Assembly (NCBI RefSeq): GCF_014650955.1
Contig: NZ_BMVY01000001.1
Location: 682,001 to 746,000, forward strand
Direction: 5' to 3'
Length of the DNA: 64,000 nt
DNA from: Streptomyces tauricus
GTDB taxonomy: Bacteria; Actinomycetota; Actinomycetes; Streptomycetales; Streptomycetaceae
Shown: positions 36,520 through 44,292 of the stretch, piece after piece
Layout: the number at the start of each line of letters is the position of its first letter
How positions within the stretch are numbered: the stretch's first letter is position 1
Translations under genes and position numbers: made by a program
Notes under the pieces: model-generated
What the model saw: the letters and a program-made list of their open reading frames with translations, nothing else
Told to the model about the DNA's origin: nothing
Database searches by the model: none

Positions 36520-37903
36520 GGGAGACCTCGCGGGAGTGCTGGGTGCGGAACATGCTGGTGGGCGAGTCGACCTCGACGACGTGGTTCAGGACGAACTCGT
36601 AGGCCGCCCCGCGCTGGGTCTCCGCCGGTGAGGTGGCGAAGGCGAAGCTGGGCAGGTACTCCATCTCCGGCAGCGGGAGGTGCAGCATCAGGGGGTTGGC
36701 GACCTTGGCGATCGCTGTCGCGGTGGCCTGCGAGGGCGCGTTGACGAGGAGCATGACGCCGACCTCGCGGGGTGGGCCGGAGTCGGGCTCGATGTCGTCG
36801 AGAATCGCGTTGTGGCCGTAGAGGCGGATGTCCAGGCCGTAGTCGTCGTCGGTCAGTCCGAGGGTCTGGCCGACGCGCTCGGTGAGGATGACGCGCAGGA
36901 GCGCCGCCCAGCGGTCGATGTGGGCGGTGATGTACGGGTCGCGGATGCCGGTGAACGAGACCGTCTCGTAGCCGGTGACCCTGGCTCCTTCGAGTTTGAT
37001 GGTGTGCTGCCCGGCGGGCTCGAAGCGGGATCCCTCGACGCGTACCCGGCGCTCGTCCAGTGCGGTGTAGGTGGCGTCGGAGACGTCCAGCGTGCCCGCC
37101 GGTTCCCGCATCCGGTACGGGTTGGCGGTCTCGTACAGCATGTGCGCGGCCACCGAGATCGGTGTGCAGGCGTTGGCCGGGTCGAGGGGCTCGATGACGA
37201 AACCGCTGTGGTCGATGGTGGCGAAGACGCCGCCGGCCCGCGGGTCCGTGGTGCACTGTCCGCCGCATTCGACGATCTTGGCGGCGTGCCAGGTGGGTCC
37301 GGCCGGCATGCCGAGCATCAGGGGTACGGCGGCGGCCAGGGCGGTGTCGGTGGCCCGTCCCGCGAGGACGACCTGGGCGCCCGCCCGGATCGCTTCGACG
37401 AAGGGTTCGTGGCCCATCATGCCGACGATGTGCGTGCAGCTTTCGAGCGTGTGCGGTTCGAGGGGGCCGTGCGGGGCCAGGGGGTGGATCCGTCCCGCGT
37501 CGAGTTCCCCCTTGAGGAACGTGGGTTCCTGCTCGCTGTAGATCCGGGCGATCCGCAGATCGAGGCCTTCCTCGGCCATGATCTGTTCCGCGATCCCCGC
37601 CACCCAGTCGACGCCGGAATCGGTGCCGCTGGTACCGCAGGAGCCCACGATGAGGGGGATGTCGGCGGTGGCGGCCGCCTTGAGGAGGATGCGCAGGTCA
37701 CGGCCCACCGCGGCGGCGGTGGTCTTCGCGACACCGGCGCCGAGGTAGTGGGGTCCGGAGTCGGTGGAGCCGCCGTCGACCGCGATGACGTCCGGGTGGA
37801 GTGTCAGGCCGCGCTCGATGCTCTCCGGGGTGAAACCGGCGCCGAGCATGCCTGACGGTGTCAGGATTCCGACCCGCGCGGCGGCGTCAGTGGACGGGGG
37901 CAT
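36512..37903 (-). CDS. AtuA-family (DUF1446) acyclic terpene utilisation-like protein
   Basis: A 463-residue cytoplasmic protein. It opens VGILTPSGMLGAGFTPESIE and has DVIAVDGGSTDSGPHYLGAG (near residue 39), PLIVGSCGTSGTDSGVDWV (near 83), VVLAGRATDTALAAAVPLML (near 179) and IVECGGQCTTDPRAG (near 212). These are the conserved blocks of the AtuA/DUF1446 family, first noted in citronellol/geraniol catabolism, with no settled reaction. Close coupling to a DUF4387 domain and an importer suggests a carboxylic-acid substrate rather than a terpene; that is inference. It overlaps the ATPase gene by 17 bases. Confidence 0.85.
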   Translation of the reverse strand: MPPSTDAAARVGILTPSGMLGAGFTPESIERGLTLHPDVIAVDGGSTDSGPHYLGAGVAKTTAAAVGRDLRILLKAAATADIPLIVGSCGTSGTDSGVDWVAGIAEQIMAEEGLDLRIARIYSEQEPTFLKGELDAGRIHPLAPHGPLEPHTLESCTHIVGMMGHEPFVEAIRAGAQVVLAGRATDTALAAAVPLMLGMPAGPTWHAAKIVECGGQCTTDPRAGGVFATIDHSGFVIEPLDPANACTPISVAAHMLYETANPYRMREPAGTLDVSDATYTALDERRVRVEGSRFEPAGQHTIKLEGARVTGYETVSFTGIRDPYITAHIDRWAALLRVILTERVGQTLGLTDDDYGLDIRLYGHNAILDDIEPDSGPPREVGVMLLVNAPSQATATAIAKVANPLMLHLPLPEMEYLPSFAFATSPAETQRGAAYEFVLNHVVEVDSPTSMFRTQHSREVSHV

Positions 37904-38999
37904 GGTGGTTCTCCTCGTGGGAGTCGGCTTCCTCGTGGAAGACGCGGATGTCTTCCGGCGGAAGGCTGACGGTGAGTTCGCCGGTGGCCGCCGGTCGTGT
38001 GGTGGTCACGATCACCGGGGTGCCGCCGATGCGGATGGTGTAGCGGTAGTGGTCGCCGAGGTAGGCCTGGCTGTCGACCTTGGCCGTCAGCGTGTTGCGG
38101 GGGTGGCTCGCGTCGGCGCCTCGCTGGATGTCGATGTTCTCGGGCCGGACACAGATCCGTACCGGACCGAGCCGCCTGTCCGTGTGCGGCACCTTCAGTG
38201 GCTCGGCGACGCCGTCGACGCGGAGCACGGCATGGGTGCCGTCCGCCTCGACGACCGTCGCGGCGAGGATGTTGGCGGTTCCGACGAAGTCGGCGACGAA
38301 CAGGTCGGCCGGGTGCTCGTAGATCTCGGCGGGGGTGCCGACCTGGCGTACCCTTCCCCGGTCCATGACGGCGACGCGGTCGCTGACGGACAGGGCCTCG
38401 TCCTGGTCGTGGGTCACGAAGACGGTGGTGACTCCGACCTGCGACTGGAGTGTCTTGAGCCACTGCCTCGACCGGTCGCGGAGTTTGGCGTCCAGGTTCG
38501 AGAAGGGTTCGTCCAGGAGCAGCAGGTCGGGTGGGTGGGCGAGGGCCCGGGCCAGTGCGACCCGCTGCTGCTGGCCGCCGGACAGCTCGTGGGGGTAGCG
38601 GCCTGCGTGGCGGCTCAGTTCGACGAGTTCGAGGACCTCCCGCACGCGCCGCTCGCGTGCCGCCCGGGGGGTCTTGCGGAGTTTGAGGGGATACCCCACG
38701 TTCTCCGCGACCGACATGTGCGGCCAGATGGCGTAGGACTGGAACACGACTCCGCAATTGCGGTGTTCCGGTTCGACGTTGACGCGCCCGTGGTCGAAGA
38801 CGACACGGTCGCCGAACGCGATGCTGCCCGAGTCGGGCTGGTGCAGACCGGCGATCGACCACAGCGTGGTGGACTTTCCACAGCCGCTGGGGCCCAGCAG
38901 GGTGAATATCTCGCCGTCCTGAACGGTGAGTGACACCTCGTGCAGAGCGGTATGACGGTCGAACTGTTTGGTGATGCCGTCCAGTTGGAGACTAGGCAC
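37887..38999 (-). CDS. ABC importer ATP-binding protein (iron/polyamine/phosphonate class)
   Basis: A 370-residue ATPase: Walker A GPSGCGKSTT (near residue 38), Q-loop GVVFQSYAIWPHMSVAENV, signature LSGGQQQRVALARAL, Walker B LLLLDEPFSNLD, switch VTHDQDEAL, and a C-terminal TOBE domain (VPHTDRRLGPVRICVRPENI). GTG 38999 overlaps the permease stop by 8 bases. Together with the fused permease (38992-40737) and the binding protein it forms a complete importer dedicated to the AtuA operon. Confidence 0.87.
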   Translation of the reverse strand: MPSLQLDGITKQFDRHTALHEVSLTVQDGEIFTLLGPSGCGKSTTLWSIAGLHQPDSGSIAFGDRVVFDHGRVNVEPEHRNCGVVFQSYAIWPHMSVAENVGYPLKLRKTPRAARERRVREVLELVELSRHAGRYPHELSGGQQQRVALARALAHPPDLLLLDEPFSNLDAKLRDRSRQWLKTLQSQVGVTTVFVTHDQDEALSVSDRVAVMDRGRVRQVGTPAEIYEHPADLFVADFVGTANILAATVVEADGTHAVLRVDGVAEPLKVPHTDRRLGPVRICVRPENIDIQRGADASHPRNTLTAKVDSQAYLGDHYRYTIRIGGTPVIVTTTRPAATGELTVSLPPEDIRVFHEEADSHEENHHAPVH

Positions 39000-40737
39000 G
39001 CGGACGCACCCCCAGCAGGGCGCGGCCTGCGCCCAGGACGACCAAGGTGATGACCATCTGGATGACTCCCAACGCGGCGACGGTCCCGCCGATGCTTGTT
39101 GCCGCGAGTTGCAGCATGGTGAGGCCGAGTACGGGGGTCTCGTCGGTGACAAGGAACACCGCCGGTTCGGCGTCGTTGAGCATGGCTACGAAAAGCAGCA
39201 CGAATGAGGCGCCCATGGCGGGTGCGACCAGGCGCAGGACGATGGTGCGCATCGCCGTCCACCAGGTGGCGCCGGACGTACGGGCGGCGTTGTCGAGGTC
39301 GGCGCCGATTCCGGCGAGTGCCGGATAGAAGGCGCTGTAGCCGAGAGCGAGACTTCTGACCGCGAACGCGATGCCGATGCCCCACAGGCCGGCGCGGATG
39401 GCCCCGGATCGGTCGAGGAGGGCGAAGCTCCAGAAGAACGCCATGCCGGTGACGAGCGCCGGCATCATGCGCGGCCACAGCATGCCCTGTTGCAGGGATC
39501 CCCGGAAGCGGAAACGGGAGCGGTGTGCGATGACCGAGAGAACGGCGATGGCGAGGGTCGTGAGCGCCCCGCCGACTGTCGCGATGAGCAGGCTGTTGAT
39601 GATCGAGTCGGTGTAGAGCGGGTTCTCGAAGACGGCGGAGAAGTTGCTGAAGGTGAGGACGCTCCACGGGGAGATGAAGGGCGACAGGATGGAGGTGAAG
39701 GCCGCGAGGACGACTCCGGCGAGCGGTACGACCACGAAGACGAGAAGGAAGAGGGCGATCGCGGCGGCTGTGAACCAGCGGGCACGCCCCAGTTGGAGTA
39801 TGCGGACGCCGGTGGGTTTTCCGGTGGTCGTGGTGAAGCGCGCGGTGTCGCCCACGAGCCGGTTCCGCAGGACGAGGAGTGCGGAGACCGCGACGAGCAG
39901 GAACACCGCGCCGGCGGACACCAGGCCCTGCTGCGCGTCGTTCACCCAGTGGTCGTAGAGATACGTGGAGATCAGGCTGATCCTGTTGGAGAAACCCAGG
40001 ATCAGTGGCAGTCCGAGTACTTCCATCGAGAGGGCGAAGACGAGAAGCGCCGCGTTCGTGATCGCCGGACGCATCAACGGCAGGCTGACGGAGAGCAGGC
40101 TGCGCAGCGGGCTCGCCCCCGACGTGCGGGCGGCGTCCTCCAGGGACGGGTCGATCGACAGCAGAGTGCCGCGGCACAGCAGGAAGACGGTGGGTGAGGC
40201 CACGCTCATCGCGACCACGGCCATGCCGGGGATGCTGTAGAGGTCGACCGGCATGCTCAGGACCGTGTGCGTCTCCAGCCAGGAGGACGCGAACCCCGCC
40301 GGGGTCCACATGGCCGCCCAGCCGATGATGAGGACGAGTCCGGGCAGGGCGATCGGCACGAGCAGGAGCGTCGTCAGTACCCGGCGTCCTGGAACGTCGG
40401 TGCGCGTGAGGAACAACGCGCACGTCACGCCCACCAGAATCGATCCGACGGTGTTGAGGGCGGCGAACAGTACGGAGTTGGTGACCGCGGTCCACCAGGT
40501 GCGGTCGGTGAGCAGCGCGTGGAAGTTGTCCCACGTCGGATGCCCGCCCGATTCGTAGAGCGGGGTCGACCACAGCGCGGCGGCCACGACCGGGAGGACG
40601 GACCCGACGATGACCAGCAGGGCGACGGCCCAGAGAATGTAGTGGCTCGCGTTGGTGGAGATCCCACGCCGTCGGGGCCGTTGCGGCGATGGCGTGGGGA
40701 TACGGGCCGGTGGTGGCCGGAGTGGGGCGGTACTCAT
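38992..40737 (-). CDS. Fused double-length ABC permease (iron-type)
   Basis: A 581-residue permease with about twelve membrane segments, two permease domains in one chain as in FbpB-type importers. Both EAA loops are visible: LEDAARTSGASPLRSLLSVS (near residue 195) and LDNAARTSGATWWTAMRTIV (near 485). Other membrane blocks are HYILWAVALLVIVGSVLPVV and WFTAAAIALFLLVFVVVPLA. ATG 40737 overlaps the binding-protein stop (ATGA). One polypeptide therefore makes the whole channel. The transported compound is unknown. Confidence 0.86.
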   Translation of the reverse strand: MSTAPLRPPPARIPTPSPQRPRRRGISTNASHYILWAVALLVIVGSVLPVVAAALWSTPLYESGGHPTWDNFHALLTDRTWWTAVTNSVLFAALNTVGSILVGVTCALFLTRTDVPGRRVLTTLLLVPIALPGLVLIIGWAAMWTPAGFASSWLETHTVLSMPVDLYSIPGMAVVAMSVASPTVFLLCRGTLLSIDPSLEDAARTSGASPLRSLLSVSLPLMRPAITNAALLVFALSMEVLGLPLILGFSNRISLISTYLYDHWVNDAQQGLVSAGAVFLLVAVSALLVLRNRLVGDTARFTTTTGKPTGVRILQLGRARWFTAAAIALFLLVFVVVPLAGVVLAAFTSILSPFISPWSVLTFSNFSAVFENPLYTDSIINSLLIATVGGALTTLAIAVLSVIAHRSRFRFRGSLQQGMLWPRMMPALVTGMAFFWSFALLDRSGAIRAGLWGIGIAFAVRSLALGYSAFYPALAGIGADLDNAARTSGATWWTAMRTIVLRLVAPAMGASFVLLFVAMLNDAEPAVFLVTDETPVLGLTMLQLAATSIGGTVAALGVIQMVITLVVLGAGRALLGVRPRA

Positions 40738-41855
40738 CGGCCGTACGCCTTCTTCCAACGGTCGACGATCACCGGCTTGTTCTTGACGATGTCCTTGGGA
40801 TAGCCGCCGAGCATCATGTTGTCGGCGCCGACGACCTTTTCGACGGCCGGCAGACCGTAGGCGCACTTCACTCCGTCGCGGTACGGCGTGAATCCGCCCT
40901 CGCAGGCGGCTTCCTGTCCTTCGACCGACAGCAGGAAGTTCACGAAGACCTTTCCCGCGTCGGGCGACTTCGCCTTCCTGGTGACGGCGACGGCCCTCGG
41001 GAGGAGCGGTGTTCCGTCCGTCAGATACGTGTAGTTGAGGATCTTCGCCGCTTCCTCCCCCTCGATCAGCGCCCGGACCGAGCCGGCCACGAAATAGGTG
41101 GCCTGGTACTGCCCTTGGGCCAGTTTCTGCATCAGATTTCCGTTGCCCGACTCGACGCCGGTGTTCGGGCCCAGGGCTTCGATGTTCTTCCACCCCGCGT
41201 CGCCGTGCTTGGCGGTGTAGTTGCTGACAGCGCCGAAGGAATGGGGGTTGCTGATGTCGGTGGTCCCGATTTTCCCTTTGAGGGACTTGGACAGTTCGGC
41301 GAGGGACGTGAGGTCCTTGGGCTGCTTGTCCTTGGGAATGAGCGCGGTGTTGTACACGGCGACGAGCGGATCCTCCGACATGGAGACCACTCCCGGGGCG
41401 AGTCGCGCGTACGCGGGAAGGTGTTCGAGGTTGGGGTCCTGGTAGTCGAGGACATTGCCCTTGTCGACGAAGTTCAGTACTTCCACCGCGTCCGTGGCCA
41501 TGACGACGTCCGCGGTGCGCACCCCGGTGGCGGATTCGGTGGCGTAGCGCTGGAAGGTCTGTGTGTCGTTCATGTTCAGCACACGTACGTCGATGCCGGT
41601 GTACTTCGCCTCGAAGGCCTTGGTGAGCGGCGCCATCTGGTCGGCGTCCGCGTTCGTGTAGAGGAGGACCGATCCCTGTTTCTCGGCCCTGGCCACGGTG
41701 GCCGCGTCGAGCGGGGTGGCGGGCGCCGCCTTGCCCACGTCGACCGAGGAGGTCGGTGTCGTCGACCCGTCCGTACCCGTGGAGCCTCCGCACGCGGTCA
41801 GAACGACCGCGCAGGCGGCTGCCAGAGCACAGGCCCTGGGGAGCGAGATCATCAT
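40734..41855 (-). CDS. ABC importer substrate-binding lipoprotein of the AtuA operon
   Basis: A 373-residue extracellular binding protein, lipobox LTAC (Cys near residue 22). The mature part is a cluster-D/iron-type fold: GSVLLYTNADADQMAPLTKA, ADVVMATDAVEVLNFVDKGN, LVAVYNTALIPKDKQPKDLT, GTTDISNPHSFGAVSNYTA and a C-terminal GGFTPYRDGVKCAYGL with a second Cys pair candidate (ACEGG). The fold accepts ferric ions, phosphonates, thiamine and small carboxylates; the operon suggests an organic acid. First gene of the five-gene operon. GGAGG lies just before the ATG, and a TGCTATAGCA palindrome precedes that. Confidence 0.85.
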   Translation of the reverse strand: MMISLPRACALAAACAVVLTACGGSTGTDGSTTPTSSVDVGKAAPATPLDAATVARAEKQGSVLLYTNADADQMAPLTKAFEAKYTGIDVRVLNMNDTQTFQRYATESATGVRTADVVMATDAVEVLNFVDKGNVLDYQDPNLEHLPAYARLAPGVVSMSEDPLVAVYNTALIPKDKQPKDLTSLAELSKSLKGKIGTTDISNPHSFGAVSNYTAKHGDAGWKNIEALGPNTGVESGNGNLMQKLAQGQYQATYFVAGSVRALIEGEEAAKILNYTYLTDGTPLLPRAVAVTRKAKSPDAGKVFVNFLLSVEGQEAACEGGFTPYRDGVKCAYGLPAVEKVVGADNMMLGGYPKDIVKNKPVIVDRWKKAYGR

Positions 41856-41870
41856 TGATCCTCCACTATT

Positions 41871-41880
41871 TGCTATAGCA
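41871..41880. promoter_or_regulatory. Palindromic operator TGCTATAGCA in the leader of the AtuA operon
   Basis: A perfect 10-base palindrome 15 bases upstream of the first gene, overlapping its ribosome binding region. It is the third copy of the motif seen in the promoters at 42.05 and 46.70 kb. Confidence 0.6.
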
Positions 41881-42028
41881 CTAGTGCCGTAGATGAACGG
41901 GGGTTTTCCGTGCGGGACGGGCGACTCGGGGTGCGGAAGTCGAGGAGATCAGCGCACCGAGCAGGGCAAGGGCGGTGAGTACGGCGATACGCCGGGCGGG
42001 GCCACTGGGGTCACCCCATGGGTAGAGA

Positions 42029-42056
42029 TGGTATTTGCTACAGCATCATTGTCAAC
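42029..42056 (-). promoter_or_regulatory. Promoter and operator of the AtuA operon
   Basis: Read leftward: TTGACA (42056-42051), then a spacer with TGCTGTAGCA (42045-42036), then TACCAT (42034-42029), a sigma-70-type promoter with a 16-base spacer. The palindrome lies between the two hexamers, a position where bound repressor would block transcription. The stretch 41856-42028 is the untranslated leader, with no supported gene. The TGA stop of the kinase gene lies inside TTGACA. Confidence 0.65.
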
Positions 42057-43488
42057 CAGTTGCGCCGCGCGGAACGCGCGGGAGCCGGATGGTGACGGTG
42101 GTGCCCACTCCGACCTCGGACTCCACCCGTACCCCGCCCTGGTGCGCGTGCACGATGGCCTCCACGATGGCCAGGCCCAGGCCCGAGCCGCCGTAGGCAC
42201 GGCTGCGGCTGGCCTCGGCGCGCCAGAAGCGTTCGAAGACACGGGGCAGGTCCTGGGCGGCGATACCGGGACCGTCGTCGATGACGCGCAGTCGCACGCC
42301 CTCGCGGTCCTGGGTGATCTCGACCCGTACGGCGGTCCGGGCGGGTGTGTGCTGGACGGCGTTGCCCACGAGGTTGCGCAGGACTTGCTGGAGCCGGTCG
42401 GCCTCGCCCACGACGGGCGCCCTGGGCGCGGGCGCCAGGGTGATGGCGCGTCGGGGATAGATGATCTGGGCGTCCTCGACGACGCTGGCGGCCAGCTCCG
42501 TGAGATCGACGTCGTGCCGCTCGACGGGACGGCCGGCGTCCAGGCGTGCGAGCAGGGCGAGGTCCTCGACCAGCAGGCGCATCCGTCCCACCTCGTTCTC
42601 GATGTGTTCGAGCGCTGTCTCCAGACCCGGTCCCGAGACACCGCCCTGCCGGTGCAGGTCGAGCCAGCCCGAGATGGTGGAGAGCGGGGTGCGCAGCTCG
42701 TGGGAGGTGTCGGCCGCCAGGGAGCGCACGGTCGCCTCCGCGCGGGCCTGGGCGTCGAAGGCCCGGTTGACCGCCTCGGCGAGCCGGTCGGCCTCGCTGC
42801 CGTTCCGGGTGGCCGGCAGCCGTTCCGTCAGATGGCCCTCGGCGATGGCGTCGGCGGTACGCGCCATACGGGCCAGGGGCCGCAGCCCCAGCCGCAGGAC
42901 GAGCACGGCCAGCCCCAGCAGGAGCAGCAACGCGGTCCCGACCAGGACGAGCTGCCGTTTGACGAGGGCGCCGACCGTGCCGTCGCCGACCGACGAGTCG
43001 ATGGTGAGGACGAGCGCCGCAGGTCGTACGTCGTCCTCACCGGGTCCGCGGTCGACGGTGAGCCCGGGGCTGGGGATACGGATCACGGCGAGGCCGTGCT
43101 CCTCGTCGTGCCCGTCGTAGTCGACGATGGTGCCGACCGGCGCGGTCGTGCTGAGCGCGGCGACCGGGCGGGCCGCCGAGGACGCCGAACCGGTGCTCAG
43201 CAGCACCTTGTTGGCGGCGTCCACGGCGACGAGACCCAGCGGAGGCCCCAGAAGAGTGCCGAGCTGGTCGGCGTCGGCGGTCTGCGGACCGCGGCCGATG
43301 ACTTCGGTGATCCGGTCGGCGCTCGTTTCGAGGGTCCTCTCGTAGCGCCTGTCCAGATAGTCCTCCAGGAGGGCGCCGGTGATGACGGCGCTGGCCGTCA
43401 GTCCGGACGCGAGCAGAACGGCGAGGCCGGTCAGCAGCCGCAGACGGACACTGGAGAAGGACCAGATGCGGCGGTCGCGGAGTCTCAT
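42052..43488 (-). CDS. Sensor histidine kinase
   Basis: A 478-residue kinase with two membrane helices (LTGLAVLLASGLTASAVITG near residue 20; LVLVGTALLLLLGLAVLVLR near 185) around an extracytoplasmic sensor domain of about 145 residues. A HAMP domain follows (LRLGLRPLARMARTADAIAE). The phosphoacceptor is DTSHELRTPLSTISGWL, N box NLVGNAVQHTP, G1 IDDGPGIAAQDL, F box FERFWRAE and G2 GGSGLGLAIVEAI. ATG 43488 overlaps the response-regulator stop. Its own stop sits within the promoter of the next operon. Confidence 0.9.
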   Translation of the reverse strand: MRLRDRRIWSFSSVRLRLLTGLAVLLASGLTASAVITGALLEDYLDRRYERTLETSADRITEVIGRGPQTADADQLGTLLGPPLGLVAVDAANKVLLSTGSASSAARPVAALSTTAPVGTIVDYDGHDEEHGLAVIRIPSPGLTVDRGPGEDDVRPAALVLTIDSSVGDGTVGALVKRQLVLVGTALLLLLGLAVLVLRLGLRPLARMARTADAIAEGHLTERLPATRNGSEADRLAEAVNRAFDAQARAEATVRSLAADTSHELRTPLSTISGWLDLHRQGGVSGPGLETALEHIENEVGRMRLLVEDLALLARLDAGRPVERHDVDLTELAASVVEDAQIIYPRRAITLAPAPRAPVVGEADRLQQVLRNLVGNAVQHTPARTAVRVEITQDREGVRLRVIDDGPGIAAQDLPRVFERFWRAEASRSRAYGGSGLGLAIVEAIVHAHQGGVRVESEVGVGTTVTIRLPRVPRGATG

Positions 43489-44207
43489 GTGCGGGCCTGC
43501 TCCCGGAGGGTGTAGCCGACGCCTCGGACGGTGTGCAGCAGTGGCGGACGACCGTGGTCGATCTTGCGGCGGAGGTTGGAGACGAACCGCTCGACGACGA
43601 CGGTGTCTCCCCCGAAGTCGTACTGCCAGACGGCTTCGAGGATCTGGGCGCGGGAGAGGACCTGGCCCTGGTGGCTCAGGAAGTAGTGCAGCAGGCGGTA
43701 TTCCGTGGGTGACAGTTCGAGGAGGCGGCCCGCGCGGCGGACCTCGTGGCGTGGGTCGTCCATCGCGAGGTCCGCGAGGGACAGGGGTGGCTCCTCGGTG
43801 GCGGCCGGTGCCCCGCTGCGGGCCCGCCGGAGCAGCGCCTGCAGTCGGGCACCGACCTCGACGACGCTGAACGGCTTGGTGACGTAGTCGTCCCCGCCCA
43901 GCCGCAGCCCCCGTACCCGGTCCTCGATCGCGTCGCGTGCGGTGAGGAAGAGGACCGGCACCTCGATACCGCGGTCGCGCAGCAGTTGCAGGATCTCGAA
44001 GCCGTCGGCGCCGGGGAGCATGACGTCCAGGACGATGACGTCGGGCGGGCGGCGGGCGACCTGTTCGAGCGCTTCGGTCAGATCGCCCGCCACGTCCACC
44101 GCGAATCCGGCGAATCCGAGGGCCGAGACCAGCAGGCGCCTGATCCCGGGGTCGTCATCGATGACGAGCACCCGGTCGGTGGTGCCCGGTGCGTCGACGG
44201 CGTTCAT
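43485..44207 (-). CDS. OmpR-family response regulator
   Basis: A 240-residue regulator. Receiver: RVLVIDDDPGIRRLLVSALG, phosphoacceptor in DVIVLDVMLPGADGFEILQ (near residue 61), Thr in VLFLTARDAIEDR and Lys in GGDDYVTKPFSV. DNA-binding domain: LLELSPTEYRLLHYFLSHQG, VVVERFVSNLRRKIDHG and TVRGVGYTLRE. ATG 44207 follows AAGGAG by 5-7 bases. It lies 85 bp downstream of the MMPL gene in the same orientation, so the three genes may form one unit controlling the transporter. Confidence 0.92.
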   Translation of the reverse strand: MNAVDAPGTTDRVLVIDDDPGIRRLLVSALGFAGFAVDVAGDLTEALEQVARRPPDVIVLDVMLPGADGFEILQLLRDRGIEVPVLFLTARDAIEDRVRGLRLGGDDYVTKPFSVVEVGARLQALLRRARSGAPAATEEPPLSLADLAMDDPRHEVRRAGRLLELSPTEYRLLHYFLSHQGQVLSRAQILEAVWQYDFGGDTVVVERFVSNLRRKIDHGRPPLLHTVRGVGYTLREQART

Positions 44208-44292
44208 ACGTGCTCCTTGTGCGGGCGGATGGGGCTGCACGAAGTCTGCCGACACAGGTCCGAAGCCCGTCGACGCGACCGACGCAGGTACG

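Noticed and set aside
41893..42030. A minus-strand frame with a signal-peptide-like segment (RRIAVLTALALLGALISS) in the leader of the AtuA operon
   Set aside because: No start codon or ribosome binding site in frame, and it lies within the untranslated leader; possibly the tail of a lost membrane gene, but unsupported.
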